From contig OU964920.1 of the NCBI GenBank assembly GCA_918807975.1, forward strand, positions 6,584,501 through 6,648,500: a stretch of DNA of 64,000 nt. The letters are read 5' to 3'. Below, in pieces: positions 1 through 10,700 of the stretch. Every line of letters starts with the position of its first letter. Position 1 is the first letter of the stretch. The DNA is from Aplidium turbinatum (lineage: Eukaryota; Chordata; Ascidiacea; Aplousobranchia; Polyclinidae). The notes under the pieces were generated by a model. That model had not been told where the DNA came from. It saw nothing but the letters and a program-made list of their open reading frames with translations, and did no database searches. The position numbers and the translations under genes are program-made.

Positions 1-776
1 TCAGATGTTGCATCCACAAATCGAATAAGTAGGCCTACCACCCCAATTGTTGAACACCAAAATGATGCTCAACAGTTGGTGCTCTACAGCAATCCAAAGG
101 ATCCGGAAATGTCGAGCATTGCCGCACGCTTGAGCACCTTTCAAAACTATCCCCAGTGGAACGCTTACAGAATAAAAGCAACCACGCAGGAGATTGCAGA
201 TGCTGGCTGGTACAGCTTAGGTAACTATTCAAATAAGATCCAAATAAAGATGAAACAGGCTGTCAAGGCTTTTAAGTGACTAGTAACCATGTACATTTGA
301 TAGGTCGCCATGATTTGATATATATACTTAAAAAGCAGTCTCAAAAAATATGCCACCAAAAAGCAAGATCTACAGGTAGGTAAACTGAGATTTCTCAGAC
401 ATAGCTTGCTAGTGCTAAGTCTATTCTGGCTCAGCACCAGCTGATCACACAACATACTCAACACTGAACTAAAACGAAACAAAAATAGCTATTGTCTTGA
501 ATCGACTTTGCTCGTATAGGGATTTCATTACATGGCGAAAGGCAACAATTTTGTTGAAATTTTATCTCTAGGCCCTACACTTCTTTTCTTCAAGCCATTG
601 ATCTAATTATAAATTAATCAAATCAAAGTTCATTTTGCATAAAGTACATGCTGCTTTAACTAAATTTATTTTTCAGGTGAAGGGGACAAAGTATCGTGTT
701 GGTTTTGCGGAGGTAACTTGCGAGAGTGGGAAGAAAACGACGATCCCTGGGAAGAACACGCAAAATGGTTTTCTAC
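1..776 (+). CDS. BIR-domain protein (inhibitor-of-apoptosis type), two exons, partial
   Basis: Two exons together encode most of one BIR zinc-binding domain, the fold IAP proteins use to bind caspases or IAP-binding peptides. Exon A (1-220) is open from the window edge and reads through SSIAARLSTFQNYPQW and IADAGWYSLG to a GTAACT donor. Exon B (677-776) follows a TTTCAG acceptor and supplies the zinc ligands CWFCGG and the His of DDPWEEHAKW, then a GTAAGT donor. The join is in phase (1+2 nt). The fourth ligand, a Cys expected just after WFS, must lie in the next exon, which I could not find. I also see no RING or CARD, so a BIRC2/3/7/XIAP identity cannot be given. The 5' exons lie left of the window. 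BIR identity is firm; gene integrity is not known. Confidence 0.86.
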
Positions 777-789
777 GTAAGTTTCTATG

Positions 790-2880
790 TTGGCATCACT
801 GCTGTCTTTTTCACCAGGTAAACTCTAGAATATGACTATAGAATTTACTAGAAAGAAAAACATGAGCTGTAAGCAGAGAATGGGATAGGATGGAATGGAA
901 TAAAAGACAAATTTTGGGATGGAAGATGGAAAATCTCAAGGATGGAAAGGATGAAAGATTTGGATGATGGGATGGAAGACAGTCTTCCATCATTCCATCC
1001 TAATTCCATCTCAAACTTTTCAACACCGTATCACGATATAGCCAACAAAACTAATAAAATAAATTGAGAGACATTTCATGTGATTAACGTTTCTCAAAAT
1101 ACATGCTTCGATTTTTGTTCACATTCACCCAGCGCGACTGTTGTTCTGACGGTTATTCGAAAGCGAGAAGTCGACAACATTCACACTTCATGAGTTCTAC
1201 TTCGTACTTCAACATTGTTATACTCAATACTTCATACTTCAACGTTCACACATCATCGTTTCCTTTCAGTTCAAACATTTAAATGCACTACATTGCTCTT
1301 GAGTCTTGAATGACTCTATTTGTGCGAACACTTACGCAATAAATCAAAAAATTGGGAAACAATAACATTATTTGGCAACATACAGAGCGCTTTTAAAACC
1401 AAAGCCCTGAGTGTGGTAATATAATAATTAATCAATCAAGTTCATTTCAGTAGCCTATAGCTTCATATACCGGTGCGGTAGACTACATTGTAGGCTACAA
1501 AATTCATGTATTATATTCACGACTTTATTGATGTGCAGGACCCGAAAAAATCATGTGTTTATCTAATTCAAGGTACCTCTGCAATTTTAAATAAAATTTA
1601 AGCGATAAAAGCTTGTAAGTAAACTTGCCCTTTACCACCGAGATAATAATAATGTTATGGTTTCATTTATTGTCGCTCTACTACAACAGCTAAGGTCTTT
1701 TAGCGGCAGAGCTTATTTTTTAAATTTTGTATAAGGCTTACGATGTCATCACCTTAGATCTACTAGCACCAAAGCCGAAGGCCAAACTACTCGGCCACTG
1801 AGCTGGCACCACCGAATTGACAGAATGTAATCTCGATGGTAACGGCTTGCCCCCGCTACAAACTCCAAACACACAGCAGACAGCAGACAGCAGACAGCAG
1901 ACAGCAGACAGCAGACAGCAGACAGCAGACAGCAGACAGCAGACAGCAGACAGCAGACAGCAGACAGCGACCCCTGCGAAAACAAAACAAACAAAAGCAG
2001 CCGCTCATACGTTTCACCAACCCGCAGAAACTTCTTGTCGACAAACCTGAGACATCAAAAAACGAAACAGTTATCTAAGCGAAATACCCTTGATGTTTCT
2101 CATGAATTGACAGAACACGGAAAATAGTCACTCCAACGCATTGTAATTATACTGTTGCACATATCACTTACTGGGTACAGACAATTTTCATCAAAATAAT
2201 GTAATTCTACTTTCTTTGATAAATCAAATATAAAACATCATTGTTGAAAAATAAAAATGAATTTTAAAACATTCAATTTTTACAACTGAAACGTGTAGGC
2301 TAATTATTACATTCAGAAATAACTGTGATTTAAAAATTTCAGAAGAATGTAATTGAACTGAAACAGTGTATTTGATTTAACTCTGCTGCTCACAAAGGTT
2401 TGAAGTTGCACCAAAACAAGACCACAGATATACAGTAGGTTTTGTACAGTTGTTCTAACATCAGACTGTACAAAATCCTTGGAAAAATACTGCTGCTAAA
2501 CTCCTATTTAAAATTTAGCCACAAAATTTGCTGATAGATGGAATGGAAGATGAAAGAAATTTTAGTGATGGAATGTGAGATTTCTATGATGGAGTGGAAA
2601 TGGAATGGAAGAAAACCTCAGGATGGAAGATGAAAAAAAAATGCCCTCCATTCCATACCTTGGCTGTAAGAGATAAAACTGCGGGTTTCAAAAACAAAAA
2701 TAAAATGTTCTTTCTTGTTAATTCTATGGTCATGTTTTTGAATTTACCTAGTTTAAAAAAACACTTTTCGAAACTCACATTTTTTTCCTTACAGGTCATG
2801 TTTTTCTTTCTTTCTTGTCAATTTTATGGTCATGTTCTAGAGTTTATTTTTACACCAACTCATTGGCACCTGAATCGTGT
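790..2880. repeat. Candidate long inverted-repeat element rich in GGATGGAA
   Basis: Segments at about 800-1015 and 2530-2870 resemble each other in opposite orientation. Both have runs of GGATGGAATGGAA-type sequence and a stretch like TTCTATGGTCATGTTCTAGA (reverse complement on the left). The left arm starts about 15 bp after the BIR exon B donor. The space between is AT-rich and carries the heptamer array. The arms are diverged and I could not fix exact ends or a target duplication, so this may be an old foldback or MITE, or two separate repeats. Confidence 0.45.
1871..1968 (+). repeat. Heptamer tandem repeat, (CAGACAG)n
   Basis: About 14 near-perfect copies of a 7-bp unit. Because 7 is not a multiple of 3, the array is open in several frames on both strands. 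This explains the apparent peptides rich in QTADSRQ and CCLLSAV, which are not genes. Confidence 0.95.
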
Positions 2881-3869
2881 CTTTGCCTATGTTTCTGATA
2901 AACTTGGGGTTCAGTTCTGGTAATAGCGAAGTCATTAAATAGTTGGCCTATTTACAACAATATTATTTCTTGTGTAAACAGTGAGAATGAGTAAGGATAG
3001 TAGGGAATCAAATCAAACATATCGTAAACATTTCTGACGTTGCAAAAATAAAATTAATTATCAAAAGCACAACCTAACCTATTTAATGTATCTAGGTGCG
3101 AGTATTTGCAAAGAAGAAAAGGAGTTGACTTTGTGAATAATGTTCTAATTGAACACGCATCCAAGAAATATACTTGATCTATTTTCAAATCGTTCAAAGA
3201 CCATTGCAGTTTGCTGCTTCAAAAGCTTTCAGTTTATTTTGCTGTGCGCTGGTTGGCAAATTAGTGAAAATGTTTGTTGATAAATATGTTTTCATCACTT
3301 GTAAAAAAAATTATTTTTAAACCTTGCAAACAAAAGCAGGCTGATTTTTGTTGTGCAAATATGCTTGTTTTTTGTTGTTACTCTTTGCCATATTCAACAA
3401 TTAACGTGTTTCCTGAAGGGAATTAGGCCTAGCCCTAATTAAGCTATATACTGCAGTGCTTATACTGTACATCAGACTTCTCACCGGATGTAACAGCTTT
3501 GTTGCATTATTACAGTAAAAGCCAAAATTTCTGAAACGCATAAAAAAATTTACAAACATGTTAAGTCCATCAAAGTAGTATATTTCAAGCTTAGCCAGGT
3601 GTGTATTTTCAGTTCTAGTATTTCGTGACTGGAGCATATAACCTAAGGAAATGATTTTCAGTGTTAAGTCATTAAGCAAAAACATTACAAAGTTGAAACT
3701 TTTGTTTGACAGTTTTGCATCAAGAATATGATTTTGAGAACTTTTTAACACAAGCTCACAAATCAGCAAATTATAATTTTGTGTTAATTACGTCACTGAT
3801 GTAGTTATTATGTGGACCAGTCTTCAAACAGTTTGCCGTTGATTTGTGTACAGACATATGTTTTTATTT
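2881..3869. other. No gene seen
   Basis: AT-rich non-coding sequence. I looked for the missing BIR exon (a Cys just after an acceptor in the right phase) and did not find one. Confidence 0.5.
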
Positions 3870-4050
3870 AATACTATTAAAACGTTTTAATGACCTTGTA
3901 TTACATGTTGAATGACGTTTTATGAATGTTTTGCTGCATGTAGCAGCTATGTTTTTAAACAAACTTTTTATTTCAAGCATTGAAATACATTTTCCCTCCA
4001 ACAGATAATTTTCCCTCCCTAAAATTTTTTTCTAGCTACTTCAGTGGCTA
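3870..4050 (+). repeat. Dispersed repeat, copy 1
   Basis: About 180 bp shared in the same orientation with 28,280-28,460. Both contain AAATGAC, TGTTTTGCTGCAT, then TTTTTAAACAAACT and a C/T-rich end near TCTAGCTA. The ends are not resolved. Confidence 0.6.
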
Positions 4051-4394
4051 GATTACTACTGATGTTAGATTTAAAAACTTCGGTATAAATCGAAATTGAA
4101 GAAATTTGCAAATTTATTTCTTAAATATCAACTAAAGTGGGCTACCGGCGCTTCAATGATTTGTGTTTTTGATAGGGTTTCAAATGACCTTCGTCAGACG
4201 ATTGTTTCTCTTTTGCTAACTTGGTGCAATTAAACAGAGATTTTTTTATACTCACCAAAATAGCATTACTAATCAGTATTAAAATGATTGTGGCCAAACT
4301 TCTGTGTTTCCTCATGTATCCGCTGCTGGCTTGGATCACTCACGACTGTATGACGTTGGCTCGGTCAACGTGCAGCAGGTTAATGTTATTGATC

Positions 4395-5390
4395 AAGCGA
4401 AGCAAAAGAGAAAATTTTGTAACAACCAAAGTGTTGCGACCGAACCAAATTTTAAACTTATCTTATTTCGGTGTCAAGCTGGTTACAAGCAGGGCCGGTT
4501 TTAGGCCGATTTGACCGATTAGATCAAATTGGGCCCCGCACCTTGAAGGGGCCCCGCGCTAGCCGGGGTCTTTCTTTATTACGAGGTTTAAAATACTACT
4601 GAAACGTAAAATAAAAATTGAAATAATATTCTTTCTCATAACATCAATTTGTTATGAGAAAAAAACAAAGATATTGATGGGTATATGCTAGCTGAAGAAC
4701 TTGAAGCTCTAAAAACTTTCCTTCAACCCAGAATTAAGCCGTATGCCCTCTTTGAACACTTGATAGAAAACAATAGATTTACAACATTTCCTAATGTTTT
4801 CATTGCATTGAGGATTTATTTGACGATGCCAATAACTGTTGCATCAGGGGAAAGAAGCTTTTCAAAGCTGAAACTAATTAAAACGTACTTGAGATCTACA
4901 ATCGCGCAAGAAAGACTTAACAGTTTGTCAATGCTTTCTATAGAATGCGAGATTCTAAAGCCATTGACTTTGAAGTTATTTTGAATGACTTTGCTAATAA
5001 AAAGGCAAGAAAAGTTTTTTTCTGAAAAACTAAAGGTTAATTGCCTAATTTTCCTTTTTTGCTATTAAAAGTAAAACAACATATCGTAAATAAACATCCA
5101 CATTACCTTTAATTTGTTTTATAGCAAGTAATAAATGTCTATCTTTGTAGTTTGTATGTACTGGTATGTATTTTATGATATATAAACACCCATAAATTTT
5201 GCTATGAAGAGTAGGGGCCCCGTCATCACATTTCTAATTGGGCCCCGCGGTTCCTAGCACCGGGCCTGGTTACAAGGTTTTCGCTTCTACTGTGTTTCGG
5301 ACTTTCGTCATGTTTACTAAGTGTTGTCTGTTGTTGTGATGGTCAAAAATAAAAACAAACCGCAATGAACAACGATAAACTGCATTTTCG
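4395..5390 (+). repeat. Dispersed repeat copy split by a hAT insertion
   Basis: The flanks of the hAT at 4490-5268 form one copy of a repeat whose signature is CGCTTCTAC, a pyrimidine stretch, CTTCGGTCATGTTT, and GATGGTCAGAAATAAAAACA. Other copies lie at 19,080-19,215, at 35,105-35,260 and inside both arms of the foldback element at 38,272-40,919. Comparison with the 35-kb copy supports the insertion point at 4,489/4,490. Confidence 0.65.
4490..5268 (+). mobile_element. Short hAT transposon with transposase C-terminal remnant
   Basis: This 779-bp element has imperfect inverted ends (CAGGGCCGG against CCGGGCCTG) and a second internal pair around TTGGGCCCCGC. It is flanked by a perfect 8-bp duplication GTTACAAG (4482-4489 and 5269-5276), the hAT hallmark. 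A frame at 4685-4984 encodes the end of a hAT transposase, including the dimerisation motif ASGERSFSKLKLIKTYLRS. The rest of the transposase is absent, so this is an internally deleted, non-autonomous copy. Confidence 0.92.
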
Positions 5391-7774
5391 CTTGACTTTG
5401 GGAGGCACGTGACCACTTGCCACTCCGAATCAGATATTGTATAGGATATAAATCAAAATTGGTATGGACTGACAAGGCCATTTAAAAATAAATCTATCAT
5501 TCTAAATTTCTCATTTTATGCCTAAAAAACTCCAAAAGTCAAACCAAACCTTGTGTCTAACTTATTATTATATTAACTTTTACCAGTGGACCCAAACAAA
5601 AAAAGTTATCTTTAGGCTACATATTTCAAAATTTATCGACGTTAAAAAAAAATGAATCTTTAAAATGATAGGGAAACAAGATCTTGCGCGGGATGCAGTC
5701 GTAATAGAATAAATAGGAGTTTTAGGTTTTTTGATGTATCGAAAATTGCGAATCGGCTCCTAAGATTACGTCACCTAAGTCTACAAGTTACGCCACCTAA
5801 GTTAATCTAGTGTTTGAAAGTATTTCTTCATTCTGTCGACATTAAGACATCATCTCTCTAATTTTCATACTTCATAACCAACAATTTTGTACTGTAGGCT
5901 AGGCTAGGCTTTTGTGGAAGGAGAACTGTCGCAGCGACCTTTCGAATAAGTTCATATTTTTCGAGTAAAATATTTTCGATGAGTTTGTCGTTTTAAGTCT
6001 CCAGTTTTACGAGTTTTGAAACTCCTCGCCCCGGTAGTTCAGCAATAGACTTGCAAATCTGCTGGACTTAAGCTTCCAAGTAGGCTTCTCATTCCGAGGA
6101 CAAAGATCCTACACGCAATTAAAAGTGTGGGACAACTAAAATATTTCCACAAGGCACTACATTTTCTGAAATGATGTTCGCCCTTCGTTTCCGAAGATGG
6201 CCAATGAGACTGAGATCAAGCTTTTTTAGTGTGGGCTTTGGTCAGTGTAGGCTGCATGAATGCAGAGATGGCTGATGAGGCCTATCTGTGTGGTGAAATT
6301 TTTACTGCAGGATGGACATTGGAGGGATGGTTGGCTAGGACTAGGGATGTTTGAGGCTCGGGCCTTGCGATGTTCTCGTTTTTGACAGCAGATAGCGTAC
6401 GATGTTTCTCCGCTAATTCTGCGTCTTTATAAATAAGACTGCGCCATGTTGGTCGTTCTGCGGCTAATTTTTTGAAACAAGCACCAATTGTCACGTTGTT
6501 CTGTTTACAGTTTAATGATTTCAATAATACGGAACAGAGTTTGTGATTACATAAAAAATACGAGACAAATTGCAGGGTAAGATTTAAAGCTTCCATATTG
6601 CACTGATTCGAGCAAGTTACTGCTTGAAGTTATCAAATACGATCAGCAGGAATCGACTGTCGAAACAAAGACTTCACGAAAACTAGTTGTTGAGATCATT
6701 TTTATCACGATTATATAGAATCAGATAGAATCACAAACAGACAAAAAAAACTCCTTAAGAGTTACATGGTCATTTGAATATGGCATGCATCAGAAATGGC
6801 ATAGAGAAAAAGAACACAATCTCAGCTGCATATCAACGATTTCTAAATTGATATGGTTATTTAAACCTTGTCACTGCAATCAGATCGACGTTGCAAAACA
6901 TTATATCAATCTAAATGTGGTTTTGTTATTTGTATCAATCGAGCTGACGATTTCAAAAAAGCAAAAGACAATTCTAGCAGAGTTATATCGTTCAGGAGAA
7001 CTGTAAGCTTACCCATACAGATCTTGCTGCCACTGACTCCGAGTTCACGAGTACAAGGATCTTAATGTTGAATTATATTATTTCCAATCTACGATAGAAA
7101 TACGTACAATACGGATCAGGGAATTTGTCAAAGCAGCAATCAGTTCAAATAATTTTCAACCGATGTCATAATTCAAGTCTAGGCTACCCGCATTCTGAAC
7201 TTTGCAATGGTAGGTTTTTAGTCCCGATGTAGTCCTAAAACCGAAGGATATTAAATTGTTCTGAAAACATTGGTCTTGGTAATTAACAAGTGCCATCTCC
7301 TCAAGTTGGACATAATTATGCATTACTTAGGAATGTTTAGACTTTAAAAAAATGCAAAAATTTCCGATCAAAATGCAACTGGAATGGAAAAGTAGTGGTC
7401 AGAAATCTTGATTGGCATAATAGCCTAGTGATTAAAATCGAGCATCATAGGCTACATCGAGAAAACACAAAAAATTAGATGCGTAGACCTATTGTTTCAC
7501 TTTAAAGCGACAGAGACATGACCAACCTGACATTTTTTGAAATTCTGTTTCACACGAACAAACTGCTGCGATTGAGCAAAATTTGAACCAAAATAATGTT
7601 TCGCAAATTTAAGACCAATATCCTGAACCAGTGCACACTTTGATTCAAAGATATAGAAAATCTAACTGCACATTCAAGACCAACCAATAAAAGACAATCT
7701 GACTTGAAGAATCTTGCGAAAATTGATGCAATTTTAACGTAAAAAGGATGCATATTGAACCTTTTTCTAATGGT
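5391..7774. other. Intergenic region, no gene recognised
   Basis: AT-rich sequence lying downstream of the plastin stop codon, so it should contain the plastin 3' UTR next to 7,775. Apart from the SINE fragment at 6,026-6,120 and short stretches with repeated ACGTCACCTAAGT near 5,765-5,815, I see nothing coding. Confidence 0.5.
6026..6120 (+). mobile_element. tRNA-derived SINE fragment (family A)
   Basis: The head CGCCCCGGTAGTTCAGCAA matches the tRNA-like start of the better copy at 33,120-33,325. It is followed directly by the tail-like part AGGCTTCTCATTCCGAGGAC, AAAGAT. The middle of the element is missing. Confidence 0.5.
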
Positions 7775-10700
7775 TTACTCGTCCTGTTGCTCTGCTTCTT
7801 GCTGCGGTGGTTGCTCATCTTCAACGTTATCCATGGAAGTTGCCATGAGACAAGCAAATACAGTCATCACCATCTTGGGATTCACTTCTACCAAGTCGTC
7901 TGGCAAGGCATAGATTTTCGAGCCAATCTTACGAGCCATCGAAACCGCGTATCTAAAATACAAGTCTTAAATTGAATCTTCAAAACTCAATTAGAAGGAT
8001 ATTACTTGAATTACACTATCACGAAAAAGAAAAAAATTTATGTTTAAATACATAGACAACATTCTGTTACATTGTGTATAAAGCTTCTGCAATTAAAGCA
8101 CTCCGGGAAGGTGGGTGAGAAATCATGTATAGACAACTTTTTAGATAACATTATGGCCAACTATTGAGAGCCTTGAAGTTTGGTCACGTGGCCAGAAATG
8201 GCGCCAAATCATCACTCGCACTCTGCGATTAATTGCGTCCACACTCACTTGGCATTACTCATTCTCTCTTCCTCGGAGTCTCCGGGATTAATAATATCGT
8301 AGTTGACGGAGCCTGGCTTGACGCAGTCAATCAAATCCAGTACTACGTGGGATGTGCTGATTGACGAGTCCTTGCAGAATATGAACATGCAAAATTAAGT
8401 TTTAGTGTTGGAGTGGGAAACTTCTTAACGACTACAAACTGTGTGACAATGAAAAGAATATTGGATAAGTGTTTACCATATTATAGAAAGTAACAGGGGT
8501 ATGGTTAGATTGCAGAAACGGATTACAGCAATTGCACACAAGAGCTCAATGCTTTACAACGAAGCTACCATAATATATAATCAAATTTAAAAAGATTAAG
8601 CGCTGCTTTAAGAGTCTTAACTGTTGTGGGTATTAGGTCTGTGTTTATTCAAATAAAACTGCACAAATATCAGCTAAAAGTAGCCTATCATTAAATGCCA
8701 TAAACAATAGCTTCCATTAAAGAATAGAATAAGGAAAATGTAGGGTAATTAGATAAGGCACAACTAATTAAAAGTCTAATATCATAGATGATGGATCACA
8801 TAAAAAAATAAACATGAAGATAACGGTACAATTCCACTAAATTCTCAAGCTGACTACGACAGAAAGAGGAAGCATATTGTTTTAAACACGGTGGACCCTG
8901 CAGTTTTCAAGCAATGCTGAATAACCAATCTGTTGAACGTACTTTGAAGGAGCTAATGCTTGTTGATTTTCCACCGTTAGCCAACTTCTTATTAGTCCAA
9001 GCTATGATGTCCTTGTCTTTCGTGACCGTGCCATCAGCACTGATGTCTTGAAGAATTTTCAAGGTGTAACTGAAACAAGCAAATTGTTGATAAGGCAAGA
9101 AGATTTTACGGATAGCAAAGATGACAATGGGAAGACTTTAGTTAGAGAGTCCAGGCTCAAATTGGTTCCACCTACAAAGTATCGAAAAAAGATTTTCTAC
9201 ACAATAAGCAATAACCTTAGGCTTTCCTGTGACGACAACGACCTAACAAAGATTACAAACAATGCTCTAATCTGGCTCCGACGCTGGCGTGACAAGCTAT
9301 GAATGAATGAAGCTGGTTGGGCCAGAATTAAATCTTTTTGTCATTTGAATATTGAATGATTTTGCACAATACTGTTTCGTGTTGACAATATGAAAATATA
9401 ACGATACATTTGTTAATGAAAATCAATCACAAGTGACATTGAAAACAATGAAAATATTGGATGTTCACAGGGTATATTTACTTCTCTACTAGAAGCTGCA
9501 ACGTCCATCTGATGAATGAGAAAGTAAAAGCAGAAACACGCAAGTTGTTTTATACGGCTTCCCTAACACTTCGTAAACGTAAAACTTCCGTAAAATGCAC
9601 ATTTTCAGAATGAGTAACGTGCAGAATAAACTTTCGCAAATCCGTGCGGTGCAGTATCGGTTTAAACAAATTGCGCAAAAGATCAGTGAAGCAATAAAAA
9701 CAGCTTTAATGTTACTGCTACTACTTTCTCATCCATCATATGGACGTGGCAACACCTTTCTAATGAAATGAGAATGCAAGAACTTACAATCTCATAAGTT
9801 GCCATATCAGGGCAAGGGTTAGTGTGGTGTCACCCTGGTTGATGTTTGAGCCATCGATGCCAATGAGGCTGAAATTCAATTTCTTTCCAAGTTCAATAGT
9901 GTAATTACAGTTTTCCAATTTTTTCATGTTACCACCTGGAATAAGAAACGTTGCAGAGCAATAAAGTTACGTATAGCTTAGATAAGCGCCCAACTGCGAA
10001 CAAAGAAATGACAAGACTAAGAAACTCTAGTTCAACTCTCACTTTCTTTGAGAAATGCTCTTGAGCAACGTATTTCAAAGACAGCTCTTTACTCAGTGAC
10101 AATTGGTGAAGTTACAGACAGCACTTCAGCAAGCAAAAACTTCATTCTGTCAATATCGAAGCCCGGATATTATGTTAATGCATTAAAATCTCTAAGTATG
10201 CGAAACTGCCAGAAATAAACTTGCCAAGAGGCTTTCTCACTCGGAAGATAAAGATATTCACAATCACACAATTAAACATCAATAGCATCGCCTTGTTCGT
10301 ACCCATCACTGTGTATGGTGGCGGGTTGACCTTCTTTTGGTTGACAATCTCTTTGTCAAGATGGCCGTACAGTTGCAGGAGAACGATGCCATCTTTCAAG
10401 TCACTGAAACACATGGTAGATTAATTAAAATTTGAAGCCAACAATACCCTTCTGTTTGAACAAAAATCTGCTGATGAGTTCACTGACCAACAAGGAAGCT
10501 ATAGAAGCCTGTCGTGATATGGTGAGTGGGCTTGGTCACGTAGGCCCGCTAAGTTGTTTTTTGCATCATGATGAAGGCCGAGTTGATGGTTGGACTCGTG
10601 TCTACTGTCTATAATTCATCAAAGCAACCTCTCTCTATGTACGCTTTTAGATATGAAAGTTCCGCTGAGGCAACTTACTTGGGGAAGTTATAGACACGAG

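Noticed and set aside
1749-2078. Overlapping peptides rich in QTADSRQ and CCLLSAV
   Set aside because: They are frames through a 7-bp tandem repeat, open by construction, with no start context or splice support.
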